From Hwanghaeella grinnelliae (lineage in GTDB: Bacteria > Pseudomonadota > Alphaproteobacteria > UBA8366 > Aestuariispiraceae), in contig NZ_SADE01000004.1 in the NCBI RefSeq assembly GCF_004005845.1, positions 248,001 through 312,000 on the forward strand: a stretch of 64,000 bases of DNA, in the 5' to 3' direction. Below are positions 8,427 to 18,470 of this stretch, one piece after another (position 1 is the first letter of the stretch; the number at the start of each line of letters is the position of its first letter). The position numbers and the translations under genes were made by a program. The notes under the pieces are model-generated. The model saw only the letters and a program-made list of their open reading frames with translations. It had not been told where the DNA came from and did no database searches.

Positions 8427-9305
8427 TCAGACCTTCACGTCGCTCAGGCCGATGGCGCTGAGCAGGTCGCGCAATTCCTGCCGTGCGGCGACATGCGACA
8501 TGCTCATCTTGGTGCTGCCGGTGGACTTGAGGTCGAGCAGGGTCAGCCCTTCGAGAAACAATTCCCGGAAGACGACGCGTTCGGAAAAGCCGGGGGCGAC
8601 GCGGAAGCCGATCCGTCTGGAGAGTTCCTCCAACGCCTGATCCATCGCCTGTCGGTTGCGTGAATCGAGCTGGCTCAACCGGTTCCGGATGACGATCCAG
8701 TCAAAGGTCCGGTTCGCGCCGAGGCGCCGGGCGCGGGACATTTTCTCCTGAAAGACGGCTTCGGCGTATTTACTCGGCCGGCGCACGCGGTAGGTATCCG
8801 GATCGACGATCGCCAGCACGTCCAAATCCACGAAACTGTCGTTGATCGGCGTGATCAACGTATCCGCCTGGGCATGGCCCAGTCGGCTCAGGTAGGAATC
8901 CCGGCCGGGGGTGTCGATGATGATGACGTCGCAGTCGCGCAGTTCCTGAACGGTTCGGTGAAAGGTGGTCGCTTCTTCCGCTTCGGCCTCTGCCTTGATA
9001 TTGGCGCGGCTTTCCAGCACGGCGTGATGGTGCGGCATCGTCAGGTCAAGGCCGTTCTTGGCGGCGAAGTCGCGCCGGTTCTCGATATAGCGTGTCAGGG
9101 TGCCTTGGCGGGAATCCAGGTCCATGCTGCCGACGCGCGCGCCGCTGGCCATGAAGCCGGCAATAAGATGCATCGATGTCGTGGACTTTCCCGTACCGCC
9201 TTTTTCGTTCCCGATGACGAAAAAATGCGGCCCCGCCGGTTTCGAAGCTTCGGTGGGCAATTGTGGGGCGTTCGGCATGTGGCTGGAATCGTCGCCCGGC
9301 GGCAT
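8427..9305 (-). CDS. mipZ: MipZ-type ParA-family ATPase (division-site positioning)
   Basis: A 292-residue P-loop ATPase of the ParA/MinD superfamily, closest to alphaproteobacterial MipZ, which forms polar gradients and blocks FtsZ assembly away from midcell. The deviant Walker A reads GNEKGGTGKST (32-42), followed by DLDSRQGTLTRYIENRR, which is characteristic of MipZ. Walker B is DVIIIDTPGRDS, and a late helix reads QAMDQALEELSRRIGF. A start at codon 10 (MPNAPQ) is also possible. It converges with cheZ. Confidence 0.85.
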   Translation of the reverse strand: MPPGDDSSHMPNAPQLPTEASKPAGPHFFVIGNEKGGTGKSTTSMHLIAGFMASGARVGSMDLDSRQGTLTRYIENRRDFAAKNGLDLTMPHHHAVLESRANIKAEAEAEEATTFHRTVQELRDCDVIIIDTPGRDSYLSRLGHAQADTLITPINDSFVDLDVLAIVDPDTYRVRRPSKYAEAVFQEKMSRARRLGANRTFDWIVIRNRLSQLDSRNRQAMDQALEELSRRIGFRVAPGFSERVVFRELFLEGLTLLDLKSTGSTKMSMSHVAARQELRDLLSAIGLSDVKV

Positions 9306-9522
9306 GATGGTCTGACCTTCTCGTCTTCCGGATTTTTATGGCTGAGGCTGGGTTCCTCGCCAATATGCTCTAGTCCGATGCGCCATGATGATCAACAGCC
9401 CCAAGATGCGTCCGCCGGTTGCGCCGGGCAGTTTGCGAAAGACCTGGGCAGGCATCGAAAACGGTCTAATTGAAGGATAAGAGGGTCATGAAATCGCCGC
9501 AATCAAGGCTCAAACTGCAGAC

Positions 9523-10329
9523 ATGATTAAAACAACCGTTCGACATTTTCTGCGTTGGCTTGGCCGCATTGTCGCCGTTCTGCTGGTTCTTTTGATGGGG
9601 CCGGGAGCGATGCTGCTGACCGGCGATGTCATAGGAAGCGATTGGCGCAGTGCCAGCCGTGCACCGGTCAACCTTGCGCCCGATCCGCTGGAAAACAAAC
9701 AGGCAATCGTCCAGGTCTATGCGGCGCGCGCCTTCAGTTGGCGGGGCGCCTTCGGCGTCCATACATGGATCGCGGTTAAGCCGACAAACGCCACGCGATA
9801 TACCACCTATCACATCCTGGGTTGGCGGGTGCGTTATTCCGGCAGCGGTTTGGTCATCGGTCACGATCGGCCGGACCGGCGCTGGTTCGGGTCCGAACCG
9901 CAAGTGCTTGCCCAGTTGGAAGGGGAAGGGGTGGACGATATCATCCAGCGGATCGATGCCGCCGCGCGACAATATCCCTATGCACGGGAATACGGGCTTT
10001 GGCCTGGCCCGAACTCCAACACCTTTACAAGTTGGGTCATACGTCAGATTCCGGAACTGCGGTTGGATTTACCGCCGACCGCGATTGGGAAGGATTATCT
10101 GGGACATGACACCTTCTTCGATCGTGCGGTCAGCGGAACGGGTTACCAAGCATCGCTTTTCGGCCTTGTCGGCGTCACCGTGGCGCTTGAGGAAGGATTG
10201 GAGATCAATCTGGCCGGGCTCACCTTTGGGGTCGACCCCAACGATCTGAACCTGAAGCTTCCGGGAATAGGCCGCGTCGGGCCGTCACCGGATCCAACGC
10301 GTAGGCTTGGGTCGGGGGCGGGCAGTTGA
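9523..10329 (+). CDS. DUF3750 membrane-anchored protein
   Basis: A 268-residue DUF3750 protein. One hydrophobic anchor at about 12-36 is followed by a periplasmic-looking domain. Family stretches are AFSWRGAFGVHTWIAVKP, YHILGWRV and LWPGPNSNTFTSWVIR. The conserved H, N and T residues suggest an enzyme fold similar to papain-like NlpC or transglutaminase folds, but no activity is known. It is divergent from mipZ across 217 bases. Confidence 0.75.
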   Translation: MIKTTVRHFLRWLGRIVAVLLVLLMGPGAMLLTGDVIGSDWRSASRAPVNLAPDPLENKQAIVQVYAARAFSWRGAFGVHTWIAVKPTNATRYTTYHILGWRVRYSGSGLVIGHDRPDRRWFGSEPQVLAQLEGEGVDDIIQRIDAAARQYPYAREYGLWPGPNSNTFTSWVIRQIPELRLDLPPTAIGKDYLGHDTFFDRAVSGTGYQASLFGLVGVTVALEEGLEINLAGLTFGVDPNDLNLKLPGIGRVGPSPDPTRRLGSGAGS

Positions 10330-10574
10330 TCGTCCAGCCAACCGATACCGGTGATCGCCACAGCTGATCTTTTGTCCTTCGGCGAAGGAAACCGTTTCCG
10401 GGTGAAAGGCATTCAAGTGGTTGGAACCGGCGTCTTCACGGGGTATTACCCCAAAATAAGATGCTGAGGGTGTTAACGGGCGGCTGTTTTCTGCTAGTCA
10501 TGCATCTTTCCATGGCTGGCGTGACCTCAACGCGTCCAGCAGTGCCGAATGGCGGAGTGTACGGTTTCTGACGC

Positions 10575-11306
10575 ATGAGTATCTGGGGTAAAATTCTTGG
10601 CGGGGCAGCCGGCTTCGCGATTGGTGGGCCTTTGGGCGCGCTGATCGGCGCCGTTGGCGGCCATTTCGTGGACCGGCTGAAATCCGATTCGGAAGGTGGG
10701 CGGGAAAACCAGAAATCCGTCACTTTCACGATTGCAGTCATCGTGCTCGGCGCCAAGATGGCGAAGGCTGACGGGCATGTCACCCCGGACGAAGTCAGCG
10801 CCTTCAAAGAGGTTTTCCGCGTCCCGCCGGACGAAATGAAGAACGTGTCGCGCATTTTCAACCAGGCGCGCCGGGATTCGGCCGGGTATGAGATGTATGC
10901 GCGGCAAGTCGCCGGCATGTTCAAGGACGACCCCGCCGTTTTGGAAGAATTGCTTTGGTGTCTGGCTTATATCGCCAAGGCGGACGGGCATATCCATCCT
11001 GGTGAATTGCAGTTCCTGCGCGGCGTTTCCGATATTTTCGGCTTCGATCAGGCCACGGTGGAACGGGTGACGGCGATCGCCATGAGCGATTCGGAAACCG
11101 ACGACCCTTATGTCATAATGGGCGTGCCCCGGTCGGCGAGCGACGATGAAATCAAGGCCGCTCACCGGAAGCTCGTAATCGAACATCACCCGGACAAACT
11201 GATCGCACAGGGCTTGCCTGAGGAATTCGTTGAGATCGCAAACCAGAAGCTGGCGGCGATCAACGCTGCGTTTGACAAGATCAAACGGGAACGGGGGCTG
11301 ACCTGA
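10575..11306 (+). CDS. djlA: DjlA-like co-chaperone with TerB and J domains
   Basis: A 243-residue protein with three parts. A glycine-zipper hydrophobic N-terminus (about 6-32, GGAAGFAIGGPLGALIGAVGG) is followed by a TerB-like helical domain (about 50-165) with two KADGH repeats. A C-terminal J domain (about 172-243) carries EHHPDK. This is the DjlA architecture, a membrane-associated DnaJ-like partner of DnaK. It overlaps the possible CTG start of the next gene, suggesting translational coupling. Confidence 0.85.
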   Translation: MSIWGKILGGAAGFAIGGPLGALIGAVGGHFVDRLKSDSEGGRENQKSVTFTIAVIVLGAKMAKADGHVTPDEVSAFKEVFRVPPDEMKNVSRIFNQARRDSAGYEMYARQVAGMFKDDPAVLEELLWCLAYIAKADGHIHPGELQFLRGVSDIFGFDQATVERVTAIAMSDSETDDPYVIMGVPRSASDDEIKAAHRKLVIEHHPDKLIAQGLPEEFVEIANQKLAAINAAFDKIKRERGLT

Positions 11307-12187
11307 AGCCTATCCATTTACTTGTTTCCGTCTTGATCATGATGGTCTGGGGCGGAAATTTCGCTGTCATGAAGACGGCGATCGAATATGTCCCGCCTTT
11401 CAGCCTGCTTGCCTTACGCTATGCGGTTGTCGCGCTGGTTCTGGTCCCCTTTATCAAGGTGCCGCGCGCGCACCTGAAACAGATTTTCATCTATGCCTTT
11501 CTGATGGGTGGCCTTCATTTCGGCTTCATCATGACCGGCCTGCGTTATGTCGATGCGGCGACCGTGGCGCTGCTGACCCAGGTCGGCGTGCCGTTTTCAA
11601 CCATTCTGGCGGCGATCATCTTCAAGGATTATCCGGGTTGGCGGCGTTGGCTGGGGATCGCATTGGCCTTCGTGGGCGCTGCGGTTATTGCCGGTGAACC
11701 GCGCTTCGAGGGCGATATTCTCTGGGTCGGCATGGTCGTTTTCGCCGCGCTCGTCTGGGCTGTTGGGAATACGCAGGTCAAGGCCATGTCCGGCGTAGAT
11801 GGATTGGCGCTGAACGGCTGGATGGCGCTGTTCGCCACGCCGATGCTGGCGGTCTGGTCGCTGTTGTTCGAGGAAGGTCAGGTCGATGCCTATGTCTCCG
11901 CGGGCTGGATCGGGGGCGCGGCACTTTTCTATCAGTCGGCAATGGTGACCTTGTTCGGCTATGGTTGCTGGTTCTGGCTGATGAAGAAATATCCGATCAG
12001 CCTGCTCATGCCCTTCACATTGCTGGGCCCGACTTTCGGTGTCGCGGCGGGTGTGCTGTTCCTGGCCGAACCTGTGACGGTCAACATGATCATCGGCGGT
12101 CTGATGACCCTGGGCGGGGTCGGGATCATCGTGCTGCGCCGCCCGTCTCTACTGGCGGATACCAAGCGCTACAAGGCGGAGCCATAG
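11303..12187 (+). CDS. EamA/DMT-family transporter, likely non-ATG start
   Basis: A ten-helix drug/metabolite transporter with two EamA repeats, probably exporting amino acids or related metabolites across the inner membrane. The first ATG lies inside helix 1 (WGGNFAVMK), so the gene must begin earlier. A CTG at 11303, overlapping the preceding TGA, restores a normal LKPIHLLVSVLIMMVWGG N-terminus; a TTG at 11333 is the alternative. That makes about 294 residues. It is the first of three DMT exporters in this window. Confidence 0.82.
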   Translation: MKPIHLLVSVLIMMVWGGNFAVMKTAIEYVPPFSLLALRYAVVALVLVPFIKVPRAHLKQIFIYAFLMGGLHFGFIMTGLRYVDAATVALLTQVGVPFSTILAAIIFKDYPGWRRWLGIALAFVGAAVIAGEPRFEGDILWVGMVVFAALVWAVGNTQVKAMSGVDGLALNGWMALFATPMLAVWSLLFEEGQVDAYVSAGWIGGAALFYQSAMVTLFGYGCWFWLMKKYPISLLMPFTLLGPTFGVAAGVLFLAEPVTVNMIIGGLMTLGGVGIIVLRRPSLLADTKRYKAEP

Positions 12188-12190
12188 GCA

Positions 12191-12895
12191 ATGCCTAGCC
12201 TGAAACCCGGTTCCGCCCTGGAAATAGAAGACCGGCCATCGCCGAATTTCGGGGTGCGGAAGGGCGCTGGTCACATCGATATGCTGGTCCTGCACTATAC
12301 GGACACGGCATCGGCGGAAGGCGCGCTTTCCATTCTGACAGATCCGGCGAAAGAGGTGAGCGCGCATTACCTGATCGACGAAGACGGAACGGTCTATCGG
12401 CTGGTCCCTGAAGAAGCGCGCGCTTGGCATGCCGGTCTTTCCTATTGGCGGGGGGACAGGGACGTGAATTCCCGGTCCATCGGGATAGAACTGCAAAACC
12501 CGGGCGAACGGTTCGGCTATCGCGCTTTTCCTGAAACCCAGATGAATGCATTGATCGCCTTGGTTCAGGGCATTCTGTCCCGCTGGCCGATCCCGGCCCG
12601 GAATATCGTTGGGCATTCGGACATCGCCTGCGACCGGAAGCATGACCCAGGCCATCTTTTTGACTGGTCTGGACTGGCGCGGGCCGGCATTGGCCTTTGG
12701 CCGGAACCGGTCGCCGCATCACCGGAAGACCTGCCCGTCATGCTGGCGGAAATCGGATACGACCCGGACTGCGCTCGCGCGGTGGAAGCGTTTCAGCGCC
12801 ACTACCGGCCATCCCGGATCGACAACCTGCCCGATGCGGAGACGGCGGGCCTGGCGTCGGGTCTCTTGCGGCTTATCGCCCAGCCGACTACATAA
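12191..12895 (+). CDS. N-acetylmuramoyl-L-alanine amidase, AmpD/AmiD type
   Basis: A 234-residue Amidase_2 enzyme that cleaves the MurNAc-L-Ala bond of peptidoglycan fragments. The predicted zinc ligands are H35 (VLHYTD), H142 (VGHSD) and D152 (KHDPGHLF), with the H-to-D spacing of AmpD. A short C-terminal helical region (about 172-230) resembles a peptidoglycan-binding domain. No signal peptide is evident, so it would be a cytosolic recycling enzyme like AmpD. It starts three bases after the DMT gene, in the same transcription unit. Confidence 0.88.
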   Translation: MPSLKPGSALEIEDRPSPNFGVRKGAGHIDMLVLHYTDTASAEGALSILTDPAKEVSAHYLIDEDGTVYRLVPEEARAWHAGLSYWRGDRDVNSRSIGIELQNPGERFGYRAFPETQMNALIALVQGILSRWPIPARNIVGHSDIACDRKHDPGHLFDWSGLARAGIGLWPEPVAASPEDLPVMLAEIGYDPDCARAVEAFQRHYRPSRIDNLPDAETAGLASGLLRLIAQPTT

Positions 12896-12903
12896 CCCCC
12901 GGG

Positions 12904-13344
<441 letters not shown>

Positions 13345-13507
13345 CCCAATTTTCGGGATTTCCAGAGCATGGCGGGGAACCGCCAGCGCTGGTTCGGGGA
13401 AGGCCCCTCATAAGAGTTTCACAGTCTTTTCCCGGTTCTTCCCGGCCAATCTTCTTGCCCTGGCTTGTTCATATGTGGCAGATAAACCGTGCCTTGAACT
13501 GACTACA

Positions 13508-13521
13508 GGCCCGAATGGGCC
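13508..13521 (+). promoter_or_regulatory. Small hairpin before galU
   Basis: GGCCC-GAAT-GGGCC forms a perfect 5-bp stem with a four-base loop, 26 bases before the galU start. It could be an end-of-transcript hairpin for rnpB or part of the galU leader; there is no T-run. Confidence 0.25.
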
Positions 13522-13547
13522 GCAATCATGTCCGGAGAGAAGTGCTC

Positions 13548-14423
13548 ATGTCCTCGTCCGTGAAAACGGCCGTTTTCCCGGTTGCCGGATTTGGCACCCG
13601 GGTTCTTCCAGCAACAAAAGCCTTCCCAAAAGAAATGCTGCCTGTCGTCGACAAGCCGCTGATCCACTATGCGGTGGAGCAGGCAGTCGAGGCGGGGATC
13701 GAAAAGCTTGTCCTGGTTACGGGCCGGAACAAGCAGGCGATGGAGGATTATTTCGACATCGCCTATGAATTGGACCGGACGCTCGAGGAACGGGGCAAGG
13801 AAGATATCCGCAAAAGTGTGCGGGAGTTCCTGCTGGAACCCGGTCGAATTATGTATGTCCGCCAGATGGAGCCGTTGGGGCTTGGCCACGCGGTCTGGTG
13901 CGCGCGGCATATGGCGGGGGACGGTCCCTTCCTGGTGATGTCGCCCGACGACCTGATCATGAGCGACGTTCCGTCGGCCAAGCAATTGATCGACGCGCAT
14001 GAAGAAACCGGCGGCAATGTCGTCGCCGTGATGAACGTGCCGCGCGAACACACGAACAGATACGGCGTTCTGGACACCGACAATGCGGAAGACAAGCTGC
14101 CGGTGGTCAAGGGCATGGTTGAAAAACCGGACCCTGCCGATGCGCCCTCCACCTTGTCGATCATTGCGCATTACCTGTTGATGCCGGAAGTCTTCGACGA
14201 GTTGGCCCGTCACGAACGCGGCGCCGGCAACGAGATTCAGTTGACCGACGCCATGGCGCGTCTGATCGGCAAACAACCCTTCCATGGATTGCGTTTCGAA
14301 GGAACGCGGTTCGATTGCGGCACCAAGGAAGGGTGGCTGGAAGCGAATGTCGCCTTTGGCCTGAAACGCGCCGATCTGGGCGACAAGGTTGCCGATATCG
14401 TTAAAAGATACGCGAATACATAA
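13548..14423 (+). CDS. galU: UTP-glucose-1-phosphate uridylyltransferase
   Basis: A 291-residue GalU, making UDP-glucose from glucose-1-phosphate and UTP for exopolysaccharide and LPS. The nucleotidyltransferase motif GFGTRVLPATKAFPKEM is at about 14-30, with LGHAVWCAR and MSPDDLI further on. The ATG at 13548 is preferred over an upstream in-frame start because GGAGAGAAG precedes it. It is followed by ugd and pgm on the same strand, a coherent nucleotide-sugar operon. Confidence 0.95.
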   Translation: MSSSVKTAVFPVAGFGTRVLPATKAFPKEMLPVVDKPLIHYAVEQAVEAGIEKLVLVTGRNKQAMEDYFDIAYELDRTLEERGKEDIRKSVREFLLEPGRIMYVRQMEPLGLGHAVWCARHMAGDGPFLVMSPDDLIMSDVPSAKQLIDAHEETGGNVVAVMNVPREHTNRYGVLDTDNAEDKLPVVKGMVEKPDPADAPSTLSIIAHYLLMPEVFDELARHERGAGNEIQLTDAMARLIGKQPFHGLRFEGTRFDCGTKEGWLEANVAFGLKRADLGDKVADIVKRYANT

Positions 14424-14527
14424 GGGGATGTGCGGCACTGCCGCGCAATTTCGTGCCGGTTTACTCGAAATGTGTTGTGGCGTCATGCCGGGCATTCCCG
14501 AGACCAAGGGTTAAGGAATAGAATTTC

Positions 14528-15844
14528 ATGCGACTAGCGATGATTGGGACCGGATATGTCGGTCTTGTTAGCGGTGCTTGTTTTGCTGAATTCGGCCACG
14601 ACGTCGTCTGTGTGGACATCGATCCCGGCAAGATCGAGAAACTGAAAAAGGGCGTGATTCCGATCTACGAGCCCGATCTCGACGATCTGGTCACACGGAA
14701 CCACGCGGCTGGACGATTGAACTTCACGCAGGACTTGAAGGCGGGGATCGCGGATTGCGATTGCGTTTTCATCTGCGTCGGCACGCCGCCACGGCCGGAA
14801 GACGGGCATGCCGACCTGAAATATGTCTATCAGGCCGCCAAGGACATCGCCGGTGCCATGGGGCGTTACACGGTGATCGTCGACAAATCGACAGTGCCGG
14901 TGGGAACCGCGCGTGAAGTGGACGCCATCGTGAAGGCCGAAAACCCCGCGGCGGAATGGGACGTTGTTTCCAACCCTGAATTCCTGCGGGAAGGGGCGGC
15001 GATCGAAGATTTCATGGAACCGGACCGTGTTGTCATCGGCGCGGATTCCGAACGCGCCCGTTCGGTGATGCGCCAGCTATACGCACCGCTGTCGGACAAG
15101 GGCGTTCCGATCCTGATGACCGGGCGGGAATCCGCCGAAGTCATCAAATACGCGACAAACGCCTTCCTGGCGACGAAGGTCACCTTCATCAATGAAATGG
15201 CGGATTTGTGCGAAAAGGTCGGCGGTAATGTCGAGGACGTTGCCCGCGGTTTGGGCCTGGATGACCGGATCGGACCGCGTTTCCTGCGGGCGGGGCCCGG
15301 TTACGGCGGGTCGTGTTTCCCGAAAGACACGATGGCATTGGTGAAGACGGCCGAAATGGTCGGTTCACCAACATGGATTGTCGATGCGGTGGTCAAAAAG
15401 AACGATGCCCGGAAACGGCAGATGGCGCATCGCGTGGGGGAAATCTGCGGTGGCAGTGTTAAGGGCAAGACGATTGCGGTTTTGGGCCTGACCTTCAAGC
15501 CGGACACCGACGATATGCGTGAAAGCCCGTCGATCGATATCGTTGACGAATTGCAGTCGAACGGCGCAACGGTCCGGGCCTATGATCCGGAAGGCACCGA
15601 TCAGGCCAAGGCTGTCATCAAGGGGGCGGAATTCTGCTCCAGCGCGATGGATGCCTTGACCGGTGCGGACGCGGCGGTACTGGTGACGGAATGGGCGGAA
15701 TTTGAAGATCTCGATTTCGACGTGGTTAAATCCGTAATGAAGGCCGCCAATTTCGTCGATTTGCGCAATGTATTCAGCCCCGCCAATATGCAGGCGGCCG
15801 GTTTTAACTATCTCAGCATCGGCCGACCGGCCGCGGCGAAATAG
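14528..15844 (+). CDS. ugd: UDP-glucose 6-dehydrogenase
   Basis: A 438-residue UDP-glucose dehydrogenase that oxidises UDP-glucose to UDP-glucuronate using two NAD. The Rossmann motif GTGYVGL is at 7-13. The catalytic cysteine is C263 in GPGYGGSCFPKD, and the C-terminal domain has GLTFKPDTDDMRESPS. It consumes the product of galU just upstream. Length is normal. Confidence 0.95.
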   Translation: MRLAMIGTGYVGLVSGACFAEFGHDVVCVDIDPGKIEKLKKGVIPIYEPDLDDLVTRNHAAGRLNFTQDLKAGIADCDCVFICVGTPPRPEDGHADLKYVYQAAKDIAGAMGRYTVIVDKSTVPVGTAREVDAIVKAENPAAEWDVVSNPEFLREGAAIEDFMEPDRVVIGADSERARSVMRQLYAPLSDKGVPILMTGRESAEVIKYATNAFLATKVTFINEMADLCEKVGGNVEDVARGLGLDDRIGPRFLRAGPGYGGSCFPKDTMALVKTAEMVGSPTWIVDAVVKKNDARKRQMAHRVGEICGGSVKGKTIAVLGLTFKPDTDDMRESPSIDIVDELQSNGATVRAYDPEGTDQAKAVIKGAEFCSSAMDALTGADAAVLVTEWAEFEDLDFDVVKSVMKAANFVDLRNVFSPANMQAAGFNYLSIGRPAAAK

Positions 15845-15882
15845 CGGTCGATACGGCTCGCTGCTGATTGGGGGTTCCAAGA

Positions 15883-17286
15883 ATGTCTGTAAAGGGTCAT
15901 CGCTTTCATCCCTCCATCCTGCGCGAATACGATATCCGCGGGATTGTCGGTCGTACGCTGACGACATCCGACGCGCTGGCCCTGGGCCGCACGCTCGGAA
16001 CGATTTCTGTCGCCGCGGGCGGCCGGGTCGCTGTCGTCGGATACGATGGCCGTCATTCCTCGCCGATGCTGGAAGAGGAACTGTGCCGGGGGCTCGCTTC
16101 CTGCGGATTGTTCGTACTGCGCATTGGGTTGTGTCCGACGCCGATGGTCTATTTCGCGGCCCGCGTGCTCAATGCATCGGTCGGCGTCATGGTGACCGGG
16201 TCGCACAATCCGCCGGAATATAACGGCTTCAAGATGGTGCTGAACAACAAACCATTCTATGGCGAGAACATTACCCGCCTCGGCGAACAGGCGATGCGCG
16301 GCGTTTGGGTCAGCGGCGCCGGCGGCGTCGTCGATGTCGAGGCATCGGACGCCTATGTCGCCCGAATGCTCAACGACTATACCAGCAAGAGCGGCCTGCG
16401 CGTTGCGTGGGATCCGGGCAATGGATCGTCCGGCAATATCCTGATCAAGATGCTGCGCCGCATGCCGGGTGACCATACGGTCATCAACGAGCGTGTGGAT
16501 GGATCCTTCCCGGCCCATCATCCCGACCCGACGGTCGAGAAGAACCTGGAACAGTTGCGCGACATCGTCTTGTCCGAAAAGTGCGATCTTGGGATCGCCT
16601 TTGACGGGGATGCCGACCGGATCGGCGTGATTGACGGCAAGGGCCGCGTGATTTGGGGCGACCAGCTCTTGGCCATTCTGGCCCGCGATGTGTTGAGCGC
16701 CATGCCGGGCTCGTCGATCATTGCCGACGTCAAGGCAAGCCAGGTTCTGTTCGACGAAATTGCCCGCTTGGGCGGCAAACCGAAAATGAGCCCGACCGGC
16801 CATTCCATCATCAAGAGCAGGATGGCGGAAATCTCCTCGCCGTTGGCGGGTGAGATGAGCGGCCATATTTTCATGGCCGACAAGTATTACGGCTATGACG
16901 ATGCGCTCTATGTCGCCGTTCGGCTGGTCGACTATCTGGTCCGATCCGGGGAATCCATTGCCGATATTCGCGACAGCCTGCCGGAAATGATTAACACGCC
17001 GGAAATCCGCATCGAAGTGCCCGACGAAGAAAAGTTCGACATCGTGGACCGGGTGAAGGAACGGGTGAAAGCGGCCAATCTGGACGTCAACGACATCGAC
17101 GGCGTGCGGGTCAACGAAGGCGGCGGCTGGTGGTTGCTGCGGGCGTCCAACACCCAGAATTGCCTGGTCGTCCGGTGCGAAGCGACGGACCAGGACGTGC
17201 TGGAGACGCTAAAAGGCCGGGTGGTCGAGGAATTGGAGAAAGCCGGCGTCGCAGATGCCGACCTGGAAAATTCAGCCGGCCACTGA
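15883..17286 (+). CDS. Phosphomannomutase / phosphoglucomutase
   Basis: A 467-residue alpha-D-phosphohexomutase of the AlgC/ManB type, interconverting hexose-6- and hexose-1-phosphates and so feeding GalU. The phosphoserine is S107 in TGSHNPPEYNG, the Mg site is DGDADR at 241-246, and the sugar loop GEMSGHIF and phosphate-binding RASNTQNCLVVR loop are present. The ATG at 15883 is preferred to a TTG at 15868. It is the last gene of the galU-ugd-pgm unit and is followed by a terminator-like hairpin. Confidence 0.92.
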   Translation: MSVKGHRFHPSILREYDIRGIVGRTLTTSDALALGRTLGTISVAAGGRVAVVGYDGRHSSPMLEEELCRGLASCGLFVLRIGLCPTPMVYFAARVLNASVGVMVTGSHNPPEYNGFKMVLNNKPFYGENITRLGEQAMRGVWVSGAGGVVDVEASDAYVARMLNDYTSKSGLRVAWDPGNGSSGNILIKMLRRMPGDHTVINERVDGSFPAHHPDPTVEKNLEQLRDIVLSEKCDLGIAFDGDADRIGVIDGKGRVIWGDQLLAILARDVLSAMPGSSIIADVKASQVLFDEIARLGGKPKMSPTGHSIIKSRMAEISSPLAGEMSGHIFMADKYYGYDDALYVAVRLVDYLVRSGESIADIRDSLPEMINTPEIRIEVPDEEKFDIVDRVKERVKAANLDVNDIDGVRVNEGGGWWLLRASNTQNCLVVRCEATDQDVLETLKGRVVEELEKAGVADADLENSAGH

Positions 17287-17290
17287 TCAG

Positions 17291-17315
17291 AAACAGGCCG
17301 GGCGAGGCTGTTTTT
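17291..17315 (+). terminator. Rho-independent-like terminator after pgm
   Basis: AAACAG-GCC...GGCTGTTTTT forms a stem (AAACAG pairing with CTGTTT, extended by CC/GG) followed by a run of five T, seven bases after the stop codon. Confidence 0.65.
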
Positions 17316-17433
17316 GCGTGATTGCTTAAGCCTGCCTGCATTCATAGACTTACCCTCTTACCCGGCGTGCACGAATGCTGCGGGCTTAGAAAAGATATTT
17401 TCGAACAGGCGGACTAAGAGGGAGACTGATTCC

Positions 17434-18384
17434 ATGATCAAATCCGTATTGCGTGCCGGTGCGATGGCGGCGGCACTCGTCATGATAGCTGGTGGCGCTT
17501 CGGCGGCGGACCCGGAGAGCTGCAAGGTGGTTCGCTTCTCGGATGTCGGTTGGACCGATATCACGGCCACGACGGCCGCGACCTCGGAAGTGCTCATCGC
17601 CCTGGGGTATGAACCGGAAGCCAAGGTTCTTTCCGTGCCGGTGACCTATGCCAGTTTGAAGAACAATGACATCGATGTCTTCCTCGGCAACTGGATGCCG
17701 ACGATGGAAGGGGATATCGCGGCCTATCGCGACGAGGGTTCGGTAGAGGTCTTGCCGACCCCGAACCTGGAAGGGGCAAAGTACACGCTGGCGACAAACG
17801 CAAAGGGCGCGGAAGCCGGTATCAAGAGTTTCGCCGATATCGCCAAGCATGAAGACCTACTGGACGGGAAGATCTACGGGATCGAACCGGGCAATGACGG
17901 CAACCGGTTGATCCAGGGTATGATCGATGGCGATGCATTCGGCCTGAAAGGGTTCGAGGTGGTCGAAAGTTCGGAACAGGGCATGCTGGCCCAGGTGGCC
18001 CGCGCCAAACGTCGCGGCGAAGCCGTGGTGTTCCTGGCTTGGGAACCGCATCCGATGAATGCCAATTTCGATCTGACCTATCTGACGGGCGGTGATGATG
18101 TCTTTGGCCCCAATCTTGGTGGCGCGACGATCTTCACCAATGTCCGAAAAGGCTATATGTCGGAATGCCCGAATGTCGGCGCGCTGCTCAGCAATCTGCA
18201 GTTCACGCTGGCCATGGAAAACGAAATCATGGGCGCCATCCTGGATGACGGCGAAGACCCCAACAAGGCGGCGAAGGCATGGCTTTCCAACCATGGCGAC
18301 GTGGTGACGGAATGGGTGGCGGGCGTCACGACTTTCGACGGCGGTGATGCTTACACGGCCGTGAAATCGCATTTCGGCCTTTGA
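17434..18384 (+). CDS. choX: Choline ABC transporter substrate-binding protein
   Basis: A 316-residue periplasmic binding protein of the ProX/OpuAC type 2 fold, for high-affinity choline uptake. A signal peptide ends at about GGASAA (residues 20-25). Aromatic-box signatures fit ChoX: DVGWTD, LGNWMPTMEGD and LAWEPHPMN. The ATG at 17434 follows AAGAGGGAGA and gives a clean signal peptide, whereas the longer frame does not. The permease and ATPase genes follow directly. Confidence 0.9.
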   Translation: MIKSVLRAGAMAAALVMIAGGASAADPESCKVVRFSDVGWTDITATTAATSEVLIALGYEPEAKVLSVPVTYASLKNNDIDVFLGNWMPTMEGDIAAYRDEGSVEVLPTPNLEGAKYTLATNAKGAEAGIKSFADIAKHEDLLDGKIYGIEPGNDGNRLIQGMIDGDAFGLKGFEVVESSEQGMLAQVARAKRRGEAVVFLAWEPHPMNANFDLTYLTGGDDVFGPNLGGATIFTNVRKGYMSECPNVGALLSNLQFTLAMENEIMGAILDDGEDPNKAAKAWLSNHGDVVTEWVAGVTTFDGGDAYTAVKSHFGL

Positions 18385-18397
18385 TCGAAGCAATGTG

Positions 18398-18425
18398 ACG
18401 GGGGCGCCAAGGCGTCCCCGTTCTT
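18398..18425 (+). terminator. Intercistronic hairpin between choX and choW
   Basis: A 10-bp GC-rich stem (18398-18407 with 18412-18421, loop CAAG) ends in TTCTT. Such hairpins after binding-protein genes stabilise or partly terminate the message so that more binding protein than permease is made. Confidence 0.6.
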
Positions 18426-18470
18426 CCTTGTGCAGGCCGAATTGGGCCGGACAAGCATGGGAGCAGTCAG